Shown here piece by piece: positions 18,082-26,573 of a DNA stretch of 64,000 nt. The stretch is from contig NZ_LMKH01000023.1 in NCBI RefSeq assembly GCF_001421415.1, positions 258,725-322,724 of the forward strand, given 5' to 3'. The notes beneath the pieces were generated by a model. The model had not been told where the DNA came from. It was given only the letters and a program-made list of their open reading frames with translations, and made no database searches. The DNA comes from Sphingomonas sp. Leaf208 (GTDB lineage Bacteria; Pseudomonadota; Alphaproteobacteria; Sphingomonadales; Sphingomonadaceae). Each line of letters begins with the position of its first letter. The stretch's first letter is position 1. Position numbers and translations under genes: made by a program.

Positions 18082-18798
18082 TCACTCGCCCCTGGAACCG
18101 TAGAGATATTGTGGTTCGAATTCCGCAACGGCTGCAAGTGCTTTACGATCCACGATATTTACCTCGCCTGCCTTGAACGTCAGCAGGTTTTTCTCGCGAA
18201 GCGCTCTCAACACGCGGTTTACATGAACGCCGGTCAACCCGGTCGCCTCGGCCAGATCTGGCTGCGTCATCGGCAGCATATAGCGTCCCTCCGCCGCCAT
18301 CCCGATCATCTCCAGCCGTGCGTTCAGTTCGCAGAACAGATGCGCGATACGCCCCTCCGCGCCGAGCCGCCCCAGACGGAAAATCCACTCGCGGTGCATC
18401 GCCGCATCGAGCAGCGTGCTGAACCACAGTTTCTGCGTCAGATGCGGATAGCGCTCGGTGATCGACTGCAGCGTGCGGTGTTCGAAGCAGGCGATCTTCA
18501 CCGGCCCCAGCGTCGCGATGTCGTGATCGAGCCGCTTCATCGGGAATGCGTGGAGATCGACGAAATCGCCCGGTACGTGCACGGCGACCAGTTGGCGTTG
18601 ACCTTCGCGGTCGTCCATGTAGCGACAGACGAACCCCTCGATCAGCAGCGTGCTCGTCTCGATGAGGTCGCCCGCCCGGACGATCTGCTTGCGCCCGGGC
18701 ACCTGCCGCACGGATTCGATGCCGTCCTCCAGCACCTGCTTTTCTTCGTTGCTCAACTCATGGCGACCGCGGCCCATGAGGAATTTTTCCGAGATCAT
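18082..18798 (-). CDS. Crp/Fnr family transcriptional regulator
   Basis: This 238-aa protein has an N-terminal cyclic-nucleotide-binding-type beta-roll (PGRKQIVRAGDLIE ... VHVPGDFVDLHAF), a long dimerisation helix, and a C-terminal HTH_Crp domain (TQPDLAEATGLTGVHVNRVL). It lacks the N-terminal cysteine cluster of true FNR, so it should not be an oxygen sensor through an Fe-S cluster. The ATG at 18798 has GGGG just upstream and is preferred to the GTG at 18804. It is divergent from the YqcI/YcgG-DUF1989 pair and may control it through the FNR-like box between them. Confidence 0.9.
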   Translation of the reverse strand: MISEKFLMGRGRHELSNEEKQVLEDGIESVRQVPGRKQIVRAGDLIETSTLLIEGFVCRYMDDREGQRQLVAVHVPGDFVDLHAFPMKRLDHDIATLGPVKIACFEHRTLQSITERYPHLTQKLWFSTLLDAAMHREWIFRLGRLGAEGRIAHLFCELNARLEMIGMAAEGRYMLPMTQPDLAEATGLTGVHVNRVLRALREKNLLTFKAGEVNIVDRKALAAVAEFEPQYLYGSRGE

Positions 18799-18863
18799 CG
18801 ACACCCCTTCATCACCCGGCCTCGTACCGCCCTTGGCGATAGAAGAACAGATCGGGATTCGTA

Positions 18864-18877
18864 CTGATCAATATCAA
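18864..18877. promoter_or_regulatory. FNR/CRP-like box between divergent genes
   Basis: CTGATCAATATCAA on the plus strand reads TTGATATTGATCAG on the minus strand. It differs from the FNR consensus TTGAT-N4-ATCAA at one position. It sits 66 bp from the Crp/Fnr start and 53 bp from the YqcI/YcgG start. Use by the adjacent regulator is an inference. Confidence 0.5.
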
Positions 18878-18929
18878 AGGTTATGCCGGACGCGAAACAT
18901 TGCCGCGGTTCGCGGGTTCCTCCCCGACC

Positions 18930-19616
18930 ATGTACCAGCCAATCTTCCAGAACGACCACCCGCTCGCGCGCAAGTTCATCGAGACTGTGCAGGCGCCGCA
19001 ATTCCCGTGCGTCGGCGCAAAATCGGCGCTCGCCAAGGGACAGATGGACATTCTCGTCGCGCGCGATGTGCGATCCGCTTGGGATGATATGCGAATTTCT
19101 CCGGCACTCGGCGAGACCGTCCGCAAATACCGCGAGGATCGTGCGATCTTTCGGACGCTTATCATTCTCTTCGAAGCACCTGCCTTGCTGTCGGAGGCAG
19201 AGTTCGAAGCACATCTTTGGGCGCGTGCTCAATCACTTAGCGACAAGGACGAGTGGCTCGGCTACCGCCCCGACCCGTCGGTGAGCAGCGATCCGGACGA
19301 TCCGCATTTCTCGCTGAGCTTTGCGGGCGAGGCATTCTTCGTCGTCGGCCTCCATCCCAATGCGAGCCGTCCGGCGCGAAAGTTCGAATCGCCGGCGATG
19401 GTGTTCAACCTGCACGACCAGTTCGAAGTGTTGCGCGACCAGCAGCGCTACGACAAGTTGCGGTCGTCGATCCTCGCGCGCGATCTCGAATATGCCGGCT
19501 CGATGAACCCGATGCTGGCGCGCCACGGTGAATCGAGCGAAGCACGGCAATATAGCGGACGCGTGGTCGACGAATCCTGGAAATGCCCTTTCAAGCGAGG
19601 CGAAGCCCGTGGCTGA
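18930..19616 (+). CDS. YqcI/YcgG (GntA-like) family protein
   Basis: This 228-aa protein is of the YqcI/YcgG family. Some members (for example GntA of guanitoxin synthesis) are heme-dependent N-hydroxylases; most, including this one, are uncharacterised. Recognisable family stretches are FPCVGAKSALAKGQM near the N-terminus and FAGEAFFVVGLHPNASRPAR in the middle, which includes a candidate heme-ligand region. The ATG (MYQPIFQNDHP) is chosen over a TTG 30 nt upstream. The gene overlaps the DUF1989 gene by 8 nt, so they probably act together. Confidence 0.85.
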   Translation: MYQPIFQNDHPLARKFIETVQAPQFPCVGAKSALAKGQMDILVARDVRSAWDDMRISPALGETVRKYREDRAIFRTLIILFEAPALLSEAEFEAHLWARAQSLSDKDEWLGYRPDPSVSSDPDDPHFSLSFAGEAFFVVGLHPNASRPARKFESPAMVFNLHDQFEVLRDQQRYDKLRSSILARDLEYAGSMNPMLARHGESSEARQYSGRVVDESWKCPFKRGEARG

Positions 19617-20196
19617 CATCAAGACGATCCCGCCGCGTTCGGGGGCCGGGTTCACGCTCGACAAGGGGCAGACGCTCACCGTGATCGATCCCGAGGGTCG
19701 TCAGGTGTCGGACTTGCTCGCCTACAATCGCGCCGACGTTCGCGAGGCGATCTCGTCGGGGCGGACGCTCGATTATGCAAGCAGGCTGTACCTCACGACG
19801 GGCGACCTACTCTATTCCAACCGCAGCAACGTGATGCTGGAAATCGTCTCGGACGATGTCGGGCGGCATGATTTCCTGTTAACGCCGTGTTCGAAGGAAA
19901 CCTTCGCGATCATCTACGGCGATACCGATCCGCATCGCGGCTGCTTCGGCAATCTTGCTGAGGCGCTCGCGCCTTGGGACATCGAGCCGGACCAGATCCC
20001 GGTCGCGTTCAACTGCTTCATGAACGTGCCGATCAATGGCGAGACGGGCACGTTCACGGTCGAACCGCCGCTGAGTAAGGCCGGCGACACGATCGTCTTC
20101 CGCGCCGCGATGGACCTCGTGATCGGCATGACCGCGTGTTCGGCGCTGCAATCGAACGGGGGCAGCTTCAAGCCGATCCAGTACCGGATCGGCTGA
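19609..20196 (+). CDS. DUF1989 / urea carboxylase-associated family protein
   Basis: This 195-aa cupin-like protein belongs to the urea carboxylase-associated (DUF1989) family. Conserved stretches are KGQTLTVIDPEGRQVSDLLA, LLTPCSKETFAIIYG, HRGCFGNL and the Cys-containing FNCFMNVPI. Relatives sit with urea carboxylase or carboxyguanidine-degrading genes, but none of those is present here. The GTG start lies inside the YqcI/YcgG gene, indicating coupling. It ends 4 nt from the convergent SleB stop. Confidence 0.87.
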   Translation: MADIKTIPPRSGAGFTLDKGQTLTVIDPEGRQVSDLLAYNRADVREAISSGRTLDYASRLYLTTGDLLYSNRSNVMLEIVSDDVGRHDFLLTPCSKETFAIIYGDTDPHRGCFGNLAEALAPWDIEPDQIPVAFNCFMNVPINGETGTFTVEPPLSKAGDTIVFRAAMDLVIGMTACSALQSNGGSFKPIQYRIG

Positions 20197-20200
20197 GCGC

Positions 20201-20872
20201 TCAGCGGCGCTGGTAGAAGATGTGCGACTCGACGGTCGCCACCTTGACTAGCGAACTGCGCCAGTACGGTACCAGCCAGTCGGTGTGGTAATGCGTCGCG
20301 CGGCCGACCGGCGTATAGACGTAGCCGTTCATCGCCCGCCGTGCCGCGTGTCGCGCCTGTTCCCAGCCGTCATGCTCGGGCCGCCGTGTCTGCGAGCCGT
20401 CGCAGGTGAACGAGAACTGGCATCCCGTCTTCCGGTTCGCACCTTGATAGACGACCCCGCAGACCGTCTTGGGGAAGCCCCGCGCGCCGACCCGGTTGAG
20501 CACGACCTGGATAACCGCGCGCTGTCCGTCGCGATCGGTACCGGCTTCATAGAGCGCGACGGTGGCGAGGCATTCGGTCGCCTGGAGGCGCGCCGCAGGA
20601 CCACCACGGAACCGGAACGGCTCCGCGCGCTTGCGTTTGTCGGCAACGATCGGGACCAGCGCATTGGATGCGCGCGCCTGCGCCATCGTCAGCCGGGGCT
20701 TGCGGTGATCCGTGGTAGTTTCGGTCGGCCAGGGCAGATCGGTCAACGACCCGAAGATCGCCGCGAACGCGACCACGGCGCCGAGCAGGAGAAGCCAATG
20801 CTCGGAGGATGGTCTCAGCCCGGATCGATTGCGCCGCCGCGATGAGACATATCGGGCCGGTCGCTTCGCCAT
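20201..20872 (-). CDS. Cell wall hydrolase, SleB family
   Basis: This 223-aa protein has an N-terminal membrane anchor (HWLLLLGAVVAFAAIFGSL) and a C-terminal SleB/hydrolase_2 domain with the catalytic Glu in ALYEAGTDRDGQRAVIQVV and the downstream CQFSFTCDG and ATHYHTDWLVPYW stretches. It should cleave the glycan strand of peptidoglycan, acting in the periplasm in wall remodelling. The start MAKRPARYV has a basic cytoplasmic tail before the membrane segment. Confidence 0.9.
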   Translation of the reverse strand: MAKRPARYVSSRRRNRSGLRPSSEHWLLLLGAVVAFAAIFGSLTDLPWPTETTTDHRKPRLTMAQARASNALVPIVADKRKRAEPFRFRGGPAARLQATECLATVALYEAGTDRDGQRAVIQVVLNRVGARGFPKTVCGVVYQGANRKTGCQFSFTCDGSQTRRPEHDGWEQARHAARRAMNGYVYTPVGRATHYHTDWLVPYWRSSLVKVATVESHIFYQRR

Positions 20873-20960
20873 CCCGCGTCCTTACCGGCGAAATTTTCGC
20901 AAAAAAAACGATCACTGTGCCACTCGTCCCGACGGTCGAGGGGTGATCGTCGGAAAAAGA

Positions 20961-21045
20961 TGGTGCCCCTGGCCGGAATCGAACCAGCATGCCTTGCGGC
21001 AACCGATTTTGAGTCGGTCGCGTCTACCAATTTCGCCACAGGGGC
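20961..21045 (-). tRNA. tRNA-Leu (CAA)
   Basis: The minus strand folds as an 85-nt tRNA with encoded CCA. The acceptor stem is GCCCCTG pairing with CAGGGGC. The anticodon loop CTCAAAA gives CAA, which reads UUG. A long variable arm (GCCGCAAGGCAT) is typical of tRNA-Leu, and the T-loop is GGTTCGATTCC. It is 58 nt from comM but is not the island attachment site. Confidence 0.95.
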
Positions 21046-21102
21046 AGCGGCGGGTTGGCTAGACGAAGCTTTCGTCCGCCGCAAGCGGGTTTAGTTGCGC
21101 CT

Positions 21103-22513
21103 TTAGTTGCGGGGCGGCTGGCGGCGGTAGCTTAGCGCTTCGGCAATGTGAATGCGGCCGACTGTTTCGCTGCCGGCGAGATCGGCGATGGTGCGAGCGA
21201 CGCGGAGGATGCGGGTGTAGCCGCGCGCGGTCAGGCGCATCGCTTCGGCGGCTTGGGCAAGGAGCCTGCGGCCGGCTTCGTCGGGCGTGGCAACGGCGTC
21301 GAGCAACGCGCCATCCGCCTCCGCATTCGTGCGAACCGAGTGGTCGCGGTAGCGGTCGGTCTGGATCGCGCGGGCCGCTGCAACGCGCGCGCAAACTTCC
21401 GCCGAGCCCTCGGTCGGCGGCGGGAGTATCAAGTCAGCGGCGCTGACGGCCTGGACGTCGATGTGCAGGTCGATTCGGTCTAACAAGGGGCCAGACACCT
21501 TCGCCTGATAATCCGCGGCGCATTTTGGAGCTCTCGCGCAGGCTAGGCTCGCATCGCCGAGGTGGCCACACCGACACGGGTTCATCGCGGCGATCAACTG
21601 TACGCGCGCAGGAAAGGTGACGTGCGCGTTGGCACGGGCGACGCTGACCGTGCCCGTCTCCAGCGGTTGGCGCAGCGAATCGAGGACGGCGCGCTGGAAC
21701 TCTGGGAGTTCGTCGAGAAACAGGACGCCGAGATGCGCGAGGCTGACCTCCCCCGGTTTTACCTTCAAGCCGCCCCCGGTGAGTGCTGCCATCGAGGCGG
21801 AATGATGTGGCGCTCTGAAGGGTCTCGTGCGGGTCAGGCGCCCGCCGGAGAGCGTGCCCGCCACTGATTGCACCATCGACACTTCGAGCGCTTCGGCCGG
21901 GTCTAGAGGCGGCAGGATACCGGGCAGGCATGAGGCCATCAGCGACTTCCCCGAACCGGGCGGCCCTACCATCAACAAATTATGCGAGCCCGCGGCAGCA
22001 ATCTCCAACGCTCGCTTCGCCGTCTCTTGGCCCTTCACCTGCCGCAGGTTCGGACCGTGATCGGCGGCTTCCGCGATCCCCGGCTTGGGTGGGCTGAGCA
22101 GGCCGTGGCCCTTGAAATGGTTGAGCAGCGACAAAAGATCAGGCGCGGCGATGACCTCGATCTCGCCCGCCCAGGCCGCCTCCGAGCCTTGCGCGGCGGG
22201 GCAGACAAGCCCCTTCCCCACTTCCGACGCATGCAGCGCCGCGAGCAGCACGCCCGGAGACGCGGTGATCCGCGCATCGAGCCCGAGTTCGCCGACGATC
22301 ACGTAATCGGCCAGCGCCTCGGCATCGACCACGCCCATCGCGGCCAGCAAAGCGAGCGCGATAGGAAGATCGAAATGCGACCCTTCTTTAGGGAGATCCG
22401 CAGGTGAAAGGTTCACCGCGATGCGTTTCGGCGGCAGCGACAGCCCCATCCCGGCGATCGCACCACGCACGCGTTCGCGACTTTCGCCGACCGCCTTGTC
22501 CGCGAGGCCCACG
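21103..22513 (-). pseudogene. comM: comM, 3' portion (YifB/Mg-chelatase-like), split by the island
   Basis: This holds about 470 of the expected 502 residues of ComM, the AAA+ MCM-like helicase that drives branch migration in natural transformation. It keeps GLADKAVGESRERV, the P-loop GPPGSGKSLMAS, LFLDELPEFQRAVLDSLRQP, and the zinc-like AAMNPCRCGHLGD. The first 32 codons lie 36.7 kb away at 59241-59336. The frame runs 26 nt into the island to a TTG codon at 22539 with no visible ribosome binding site, so a truncated product is conceivable but lacks the N-terminal strands of the Lon-like domain. Confidence 0.93.
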
Positions 22514-22533
22514 ACGTTCCTAGTTGACGCACA
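22514..22533. repeat. Left attachment site with terminal inverted repeat
   Basis: The core GTT (22514-22516) is followed by CC and the 15-bp arm TAGTTGACGCACATA (22519-22533). The mirror arm is at 59225-59239. Facing half-sites of this kind are what a serine integrase leaves as the two P arms of attP. Confidence 0.85.
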
Positions 22534-22570
22534 TATCAAGCGCGAAAATGAGGGGAATCTGCGGTTCTAC

Positions 22571-22744
22571 CTACCGCCGCACGGTCGGCACTGGCGAAAT
22601 AGTCGCCACGCCTTTTTTGAAACAGCGCTTGCAGACCAGCCGCCGCTTCGCCTTGTCCACATGCTGCGGGACGCCGCCAAACATGGCCAAGACATTTCGA
22701 AACGGGACATTGATAATCCGCCCGCATTCGCACTGAATCCGCAT
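22571..22744 (-). CDS. Small zinc-ribbon protein
   Basis: This 57-aa protein is the first island gene at the left end. It begins MRIQCECGRIINVPF and later has LVCKRCFKKGVATI, giving a CxC plus CxxC tetracysteine set that should bind one zinc. It ends TVRR. The frame stays open and protein-like upstream of the ATG (to about 22815) but without another ordinary start codon. Similar small zinc-ribbon proteins are common in sphingomonad mobile elements. Function unknown; DNA binding is plausible. Confidence 0.7.
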   Translation of the reverse strand: MRIQCECGRIINVPFRNVLAMFGGVPQHVDKAKRRLVCKRCFKKGVATISPVPTVRR

Positions 22745-23204
22745 ATCTGCGCGATGCGAGGCGTAATCTAGGGTCGTAAAGTAAGCTTGGTCGCCCCTAG
22801 GGCATATGAGAACGAAGCCGGATCATATGCAATATGATTAGGGATCAAATAAGTTTTCGTTCCCGGTTCGTCCTCTTGCGCTTCCCCAACTCGGCAGAAA
22901 TCCGCGCGTCGTCTATTCGTCGCTCGACCAACCCCAATGGGAACGCGACGAACCGAGTAGGGAAACGCCCCCTCGAACGCTTGCTAATAAAGGTGCGGTC
23001 GCACAACCTGTTGAGGTTGCATTCCGGGAACGGACCCAATCGCTGGTAAGCGACCGGTGCAACTGGCTCCCGAAGGGGGCGGTGAGGTAGGCGACTTTTC
23101 CCGGCAAGGACGGGTGCCATTAACAACGGCGTCCGCTGCGCCTATCTCACCGCTTCCCCGGATGATGCCACGGCTAGCACGGGCGCGGCAAATCCTTTTA
23201 ACGC
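22745..23204. other. 460-bp gap in the island with no supportable gene
   Basis: Open frames here lack ribosome binding sites and protein-like composition. The segment 22801-22850 is AT-rich with repeated ATATG/CATAT words and may hold the promoter for the zinc-ribbon gene. I see no RNA gene. Confidence 0.4.
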
Positions 23205-23522
23205 TCACCCTCGCAACCGTTGCTGCAATGCCTTCCAACCGTTTTCGTCGGCGGGGAAGAAGTTCGTCACGGTCGGCTTATCCATCGTTGGCCTAAGCGA
23301 TCCCGCCTTTGATCCGCAACGCCTGCACCTGAAGTGATCGCTAGCGGACCGTCCTAGAGCGCCATCTAAGGAATCTGCCCAGCGATGCAGGCGGAACCAT
23401 GTCGAGGCCCCGTAGGCGTCCATGATGCCCGTGTTCTGGCAATCCCCATTGCGGCACGAGACGTGAATGTTCGTTCCGTGGCGTACGAAATCGTAGAGCG
23501 AGTGGAAGGTCTTCGCGCCCAT
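23205..23522 (-). CDS. Hypothetical zinc-binding protein
   Basis: This 105-aa protein has two cysteine pairs, CRNGDC near residue 23 and CRRCG near residue 66. They are separated by a helical stretch, consistent with one zinc site. It begins MGAKTFHSLYDFVRHG and ends with a basic helix (WKALQQRLRG). It follows the 63-aa gene by 3 nt and the two are surely co-transcribed. Function unknown, but this kind of small Cys-rich protein recurs on sphingomonad integrative elements. Confidence 0.7.
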   Translation of the reverse strand: MGAKTFHSLYDFVRHGTNIHVSCRNGDCQNTGIMDAYGASTWFRLHRWADSLDGALGRSASDHFRCRRCGSKAGSLRPTMDKPTVTNFFPADENGWKALQQRLRG

Positions 23523-23525
23523 CGA

Positions 23526-23717
23526 TCACAGCGGTAGCGCCAGTTGCGCCGCATCCTTTGCCACCGGCTGGAACAGAGCCGCGTAGATGTGTTGGCCTAG
23601 CTCGCGCTTCGCATCCTCGCGCAAACGCTCTTGCGGGACCGTAAGCGCGATCTTCGCCCACGCGGGTGCATCCTCGATTAGCTGGCCGATCCGTTCGGCT
23701 GTGATGACGCCGCCCAT
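23526..23717 (-). CDS. DUF6771-like small protein
   Basis: This 63-aa protein reads MGGVITAERIGQLIEDAPAW, then AKIALTVPQERLREDAKREL. The pattern (short helix, APxWA, then Glu/Arg-rich helix) is that of the small DUF6771-type proteins of sphingomonads. Its start codon overlaps the stop of the upstream 80-aa gene, forming a three-gene minus-strand operon. Function unknown. Confidence 0.65.
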   Translation of the reverse strand: MGGVITAERIGQLIEDAPAWAKIALTVPQERLREDAKRELGQHIYAALFQPVAKDAAQLALPL

Positions 23718-23959
23718 TAGAGGTAATCGGTGGAGTACGTCGCGTAAGGTGATAGCCCTCGTCGCTTAAACTCCGCCTCGATAGGCGCGAGCAACGATTC
23801 CGGCCCATCCTCAATGGTCTGAAAATAGATTGTCTGCATCTCGCATGGGCGGATGTCAGGCAGGATTTCTACGATCAGATTATGCGTCTGACTGTAGGGC
23901 TGTGCGCCGCTGCGCATCGACTCGATTGCGTGTTCCATGCCCCGATCATAATGGAACAA
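23717..23959 (-). CDS. Hypothetical protein
   Basis: This 80-aa protein begins MFHYDRGMEHAIESM; the second Met at residue 8 (23938) is an equally possible start, with GGGG just upstream. It is strand-rich (HNLIVEILPDIRPCEMQTIY) with an acidic second half and no membrane segment. It is the first gene of the operon ending at 23205. I do not recognise the family. Confidence 0.6.
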   Translation of the reverse strand: MFHYDRGMEHAIESMRSGAQPYSQTHNLIVEILPDIRPCEMQTIYFQTIEDGPESLLAPIEAEFKRRGLSPYATYSTDYL

Positions 23960-24091
23960 AAGCGGAACGCTAGGCCAAATTTGGCGGCGGTCACTCCGGT
24001 GGTTTTATCAGGCTTTTCGACTGCCTTTGCAACGCCATGCTGCTTAACTAAACCCTACCAGCGAGGCCCCTGCCCTCCCTCGGATTGAACG

Positions 24092-24463
24092 TCACCGGTC
24101 CGCCCTTTCTTGCGCCGGTTGCAAGACCGGGGATAGGTCCACTTGGGTAAAGGAGGTCAGGCTTCCGTCCGGCCAACTGATCCAGCGCTCGTGGCGGTCG
24201 CGGTGAACGGATTGGCGAACAGCCTCGGTGATATAGTCGCGACACGCATCTGTGGGGTTATTTCCGATGAACGGATCGGGAAACCAGATGTCAGCACGGT
24301 TGAGCGCGATGGTTGCATGCGGCTCACCCGGTTGAATGTTGACCGCGTGCTCTCCGAAGAACGCGGGGATAAGCTTCACGCTAATGCGCGTGACAGGTTT
24401 GCGCTTCAGCCATTGGACGGGCTTGGTGCCAGCTTGGCGAGACCATTGGCTAAAACCAGTCAT
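24092..24463 (-). CDS. Hypothetical protein
   Basis: This 123-aa protein begins MTGFSQWSRQAGTKPVQWLK. The ATG has GGGAG 7 nt upstream and lies 14 nt inside the end of the HAD-like gene, so the two are coupled. The sequence has a basic N-terminus and ends in a strand-rich part (WISWPDGSLTSFTQVDLS). It could be a phage- or element-encoded accessory protein. No known motif recognised. Confidence 0.62.
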   Translation of the reverse strand: MTGFSQWSRQAGTKPVQWLKRKPVTRISVKLIPAFFGEHAVNIQPGEPHATIALNRADIWFPDPFIGNNPTDACRDYITEAVRQSVHRDRHERWISWPDGSLTSFTQVDLSPVLQPAQERADR

Positions 24464-24983
24464 TGCGTGACTCCCGAGCGAAACCGACTGAGGCTGCACT
24501 ATGATCAGTGTCGAGGCATTTCCGCACACCAGCTTTAAGGAAGGAACTGCCGGGAGCGTCAGCAGCATCACGCGGCCGTGCGACAAACTCGGGAGCGATG
24601 AACAAGTCGTCGGGATGAACATGCGCTACGCCGTACTTGTCGCAGCCCGGACATACATTCTCGGTGTCGTCGTCCACCAGCACTTCAATACCAAGCGTGG
24701 CGCAGATGCTGCCCTTCCATTCACGATAGGGTTCGCCTTGCGCCTCATAAACAGCATCAGGACAGTTCGTCAGCGACACGAAGTGGCTGGCATCGATACC
24801 GTAAGCCGCGAGGTCGGTGAATACCCGATGCTGCATGCCGTGGCTGCGGAAGGTAATGATGAAGTGCTGCTGACCACGGGGGTTCGTGCGAATGTAATCG
24901 GCGATCTCGTCCGCGTGGCGGCTCCCGATCAGCGTGTCGTCCACATCCCAGCCGATGCGGCTGAAGTTGGTGAGGAAATCCAT
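24450..24983 (-). CDS. HAD-like hydrolase domain protein
   Basis: This 177-aa protein has HAD-superfamily landmarks: motif I as GWDVDDTLIG (nucleophile Asp and general acid Asp), a Thr/Ser motif II candidate in HFIITFRSHG, and an acidic motif IV in EVLVDDDTENV. A CPGCDKYG pair follows. The small size and lack of a large cap suggest a phosphatase or nucleotidase acting on large substrates, as with phage-encoded 5'(3')-deoxyribonucleotidase-like proteins. The 70-residue C-terminal extension is unassigned. A stem-loop carrying the GGAG ribosome binding site precedes the ATG. Confidence 0.6.
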   Translation of the reverse strand: MDFLTNFSRIGWDVDDTLIGSRHADEIADYIRTNPRGQQHFIITFRSHGMQHRVFTDLAAYGIDASHFVSLTNCPDAVYEAQGEPYREWKGSICATLGIEVLVDDDTENVCPGCDKYGVAHVHPDDLFIAPEFVARPRDAADAPGSSFLKAGVRKCLDTDHSAASVGFARESRNDWF

Positions 24984-24985
24984 TT

Positions 24986-25008
24986 GGCCTCCATCGTTGA
25001 TCGGAGCC
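24986..25008 (-). promoter_or_regulatory. Stem-loop leader of the HAD-like gene
   Basis: On the minus strand GGCTCC-GATCAACGAT-GGAGGCC precedes the ATG by 2 nt, so the GGAG ribosome binding site is in the 3' arm. A TATATA element sits directly upstream. The leader is homologous to those at 46458 and 53104. Confidence 0.5.
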
Positions 25009-25095
25009 TATATAGCTGTTGACTGGATTTTAGCAGAGAATTTGGCGAGACCGCAGGCAAGATGTTGCACCGATCTCACCTACCGCGATCTTGAT

Positions 25096-25332
25096 TTAGC
25101 GGCTCGGCTGACCGTCCTGCGATGCAATGACCGTGCGGCTATCGTCGAGAGCGGTAAAGGTGGAATTCCAGACCAACATTCCACCGATCCCGTCACCGGG
25201 ATCGAGATCGCCCGCCACGATGGCGGAATACCCATCATTAATCTGTTTGGTCGATACGGTGCGGAGTTCTGCCAAGGTATCTGCGACAACATAGATGTTG
25301 CCGTATTTAGGATTGCTAATCTTGAGAGCCAT
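25096..25332 (-). CDS. Short protein resembling a tail-fibre/tailspike head domain
   Basis: This 78-aa protein contains DGYSAIVAGDLDPGDGIGGM and then LVWNSTFTALDDSRTVIAS. This matches the small domain with a GGG(M/I)FxWD...STAxDDGGTVI pattern that normally begins phage tailspikes and pectate-lyase-like fibres. Here it stands alone without the catalytic beta-helix. It is either the truncated remnant of a tail-fibre gene or a free-standing adaptor. No other structural phage gene is near. Confidence 0.5.
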   Translation of the reverse strand: MALKISNPKYGNIYVVADTLAELRTVSTKQINDGYSAIVAGDLDPGDGIGGMLVWNSTFTALDDSRTVIASQDGQPSR

Positions 25333-25435
25333 GGCAGGCTAACACGAGCCCCTAAATCGTCCTGATTACCGTTCTTTAACGGTCCCAAGGCATCGTAGAC
25401 CTTTTACTGGTGCGAACTGAATCTGGGGGAAACTT

Positions 25436-26506
25436 GTGCCGTCTGATCCTACACTGCTTTTTACGCCATATTGGGTCCAGACCGGCCTGAAGCCGATCCA
25501 GATCGAGTCTTCCAGTTTGGATTTGCCTGCATGGGTGCAAGCCGTAGGTTCGGTTGCCGCCATCCTGTTAGCTATCTGGACAACAACCGCAGCGGAGCGA
25601 CAGCGGCAAAATGAGCGGATTGTCGATGACGCATGCTTCGCTACTTACATCTCAGATTTTCTGACAACATCTACGTCAACGGCGATGAAGCTGGCGGACC
25701 GAATAGATAACAAGAGGTTTAAGAACCGAGCCTCAGAGATTCCCGCCGCTTACCGAGTGGCACTGCGCGAATATGATAAACTGATCATAAAGAGGGCGCA
25801 AAAGCTGATCGATCTTCCTCTTACCGACTGGCCGGATATCGAGCTTGCAAACGCATTCTACGACACATTTTTGGTCATGGGGAAGCATTTTCAAGAGATC
25901 GAGTCAAATAACATATCCGCTCAAGCAGACGCGCTGTTGCGTGAAGAAGAACGCATTCAAAAAGTAGCTTCGCGTTCAAGGAGAATTCATACTCATCGCG
26001 AACAGCTAATTGAGGAGCTTGGTGACTCGGATGATGACGAGGTCGTCGATGTGAGCGATCTTGCCAACACGCTTAGGGCGGTCGGTAGAAATCGAGGCGA
26101 TGAAGACTTCTCGGAACATTTTTTGCAGGATGAAGCGTATTTCGACGAGATCGTAGATCGGGAAGACGCTGATAGCGAGCGCTATGCCAAGATGGTCGAA
26201 CTCATCGAGAAGCTTAAAAAGCCGCTATTGGATTTGCCGAATTACTGGAGATACAAAGGCTCGCCGCTCACAGACGCCATTTACCGGTATCAAAATCGAG
26301 CGTTGGAGCGAGGACTTCCCGCGAGCTATGAAGAACGCGCAGAGCCTAGCAGCTTTCTTATTCGATATAAAAAGCGAAAAGCCTATAAGAATCGCTCACC
26401 TGAGCAGGTAAATGACATTGAAATGCCCGTGACTGAAGACTGGGAGGTTGGTCCGACCGAAATCATCGGAACACCACGCAGTGGCTTTGGAAGATGGGCA
26501 CGCTAA
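25436..26506 (+). CDS. Membrane-anchored hypothetical protein (candidate defence gene)
   Basis: This 356-aa protein has a single transmembrane helix near the N-terminus (LPAWVQAVGSVAAILLAIWT, about residues 30-50), followed by a long charged, mainly helical cytoplasmic region. An acidic stretch (ELGDSDDDEVVDVSDL) lies near residue 200. The GTG start has GGGGGA 6 nt upstream. It precedes the UDG-like gene on the same strand, 67 nt apart. The domain is unknown to me. One-helix proteins with a large cytoplasmic part and an enzyme partner are a common architecture in abortive-infection systems, but this is inference. Confidence 0.72.
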   Translation: MPSDPTLLFTPYWVQTGLKPIQIESSSLDLPAWVQAVGSVAAILLAIWTTTAAERQRQNERIVDDACFATYISDFLTTSTSTAMKLADRIDNKRFKNRASEIPAAYRVALREYDKLIIKRAQKLIDLPLTDWPDIELANAFYDTFLVMGKHFQEIESNNISAQADALLREEERIQKVASRSRRIHTHREQLIEELGDSDDDEVVDVSDLANTLRAVGRNRGDEDFSEHFLQDEAYFDEIVDREDADSERYAKMVELIEKLKKPLLDLPNYWRYKGSPLTDAIYRYQNRALERGLPASYEERAEPSSFLIRYKKRKAYKNRSPEQVNDIEMPVTEDWEVGPTEIIGTPRSGFGRWAR

Positions 26507-26573
26507 CATCAGGGTTAGATGGGAAGCTCCCCCTCCATTCAACAGCGTGATTAGATCAATAGGCGAGGCCGTA

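Noticed and set aside
20961..21045. tRNA-Leu as the island attachment site
   Set aside because: The tRNA is intact, no copy of its 3' end occurs at the other boundary, and comM itself is the split gene with matching junctions at 22514 and 59241.
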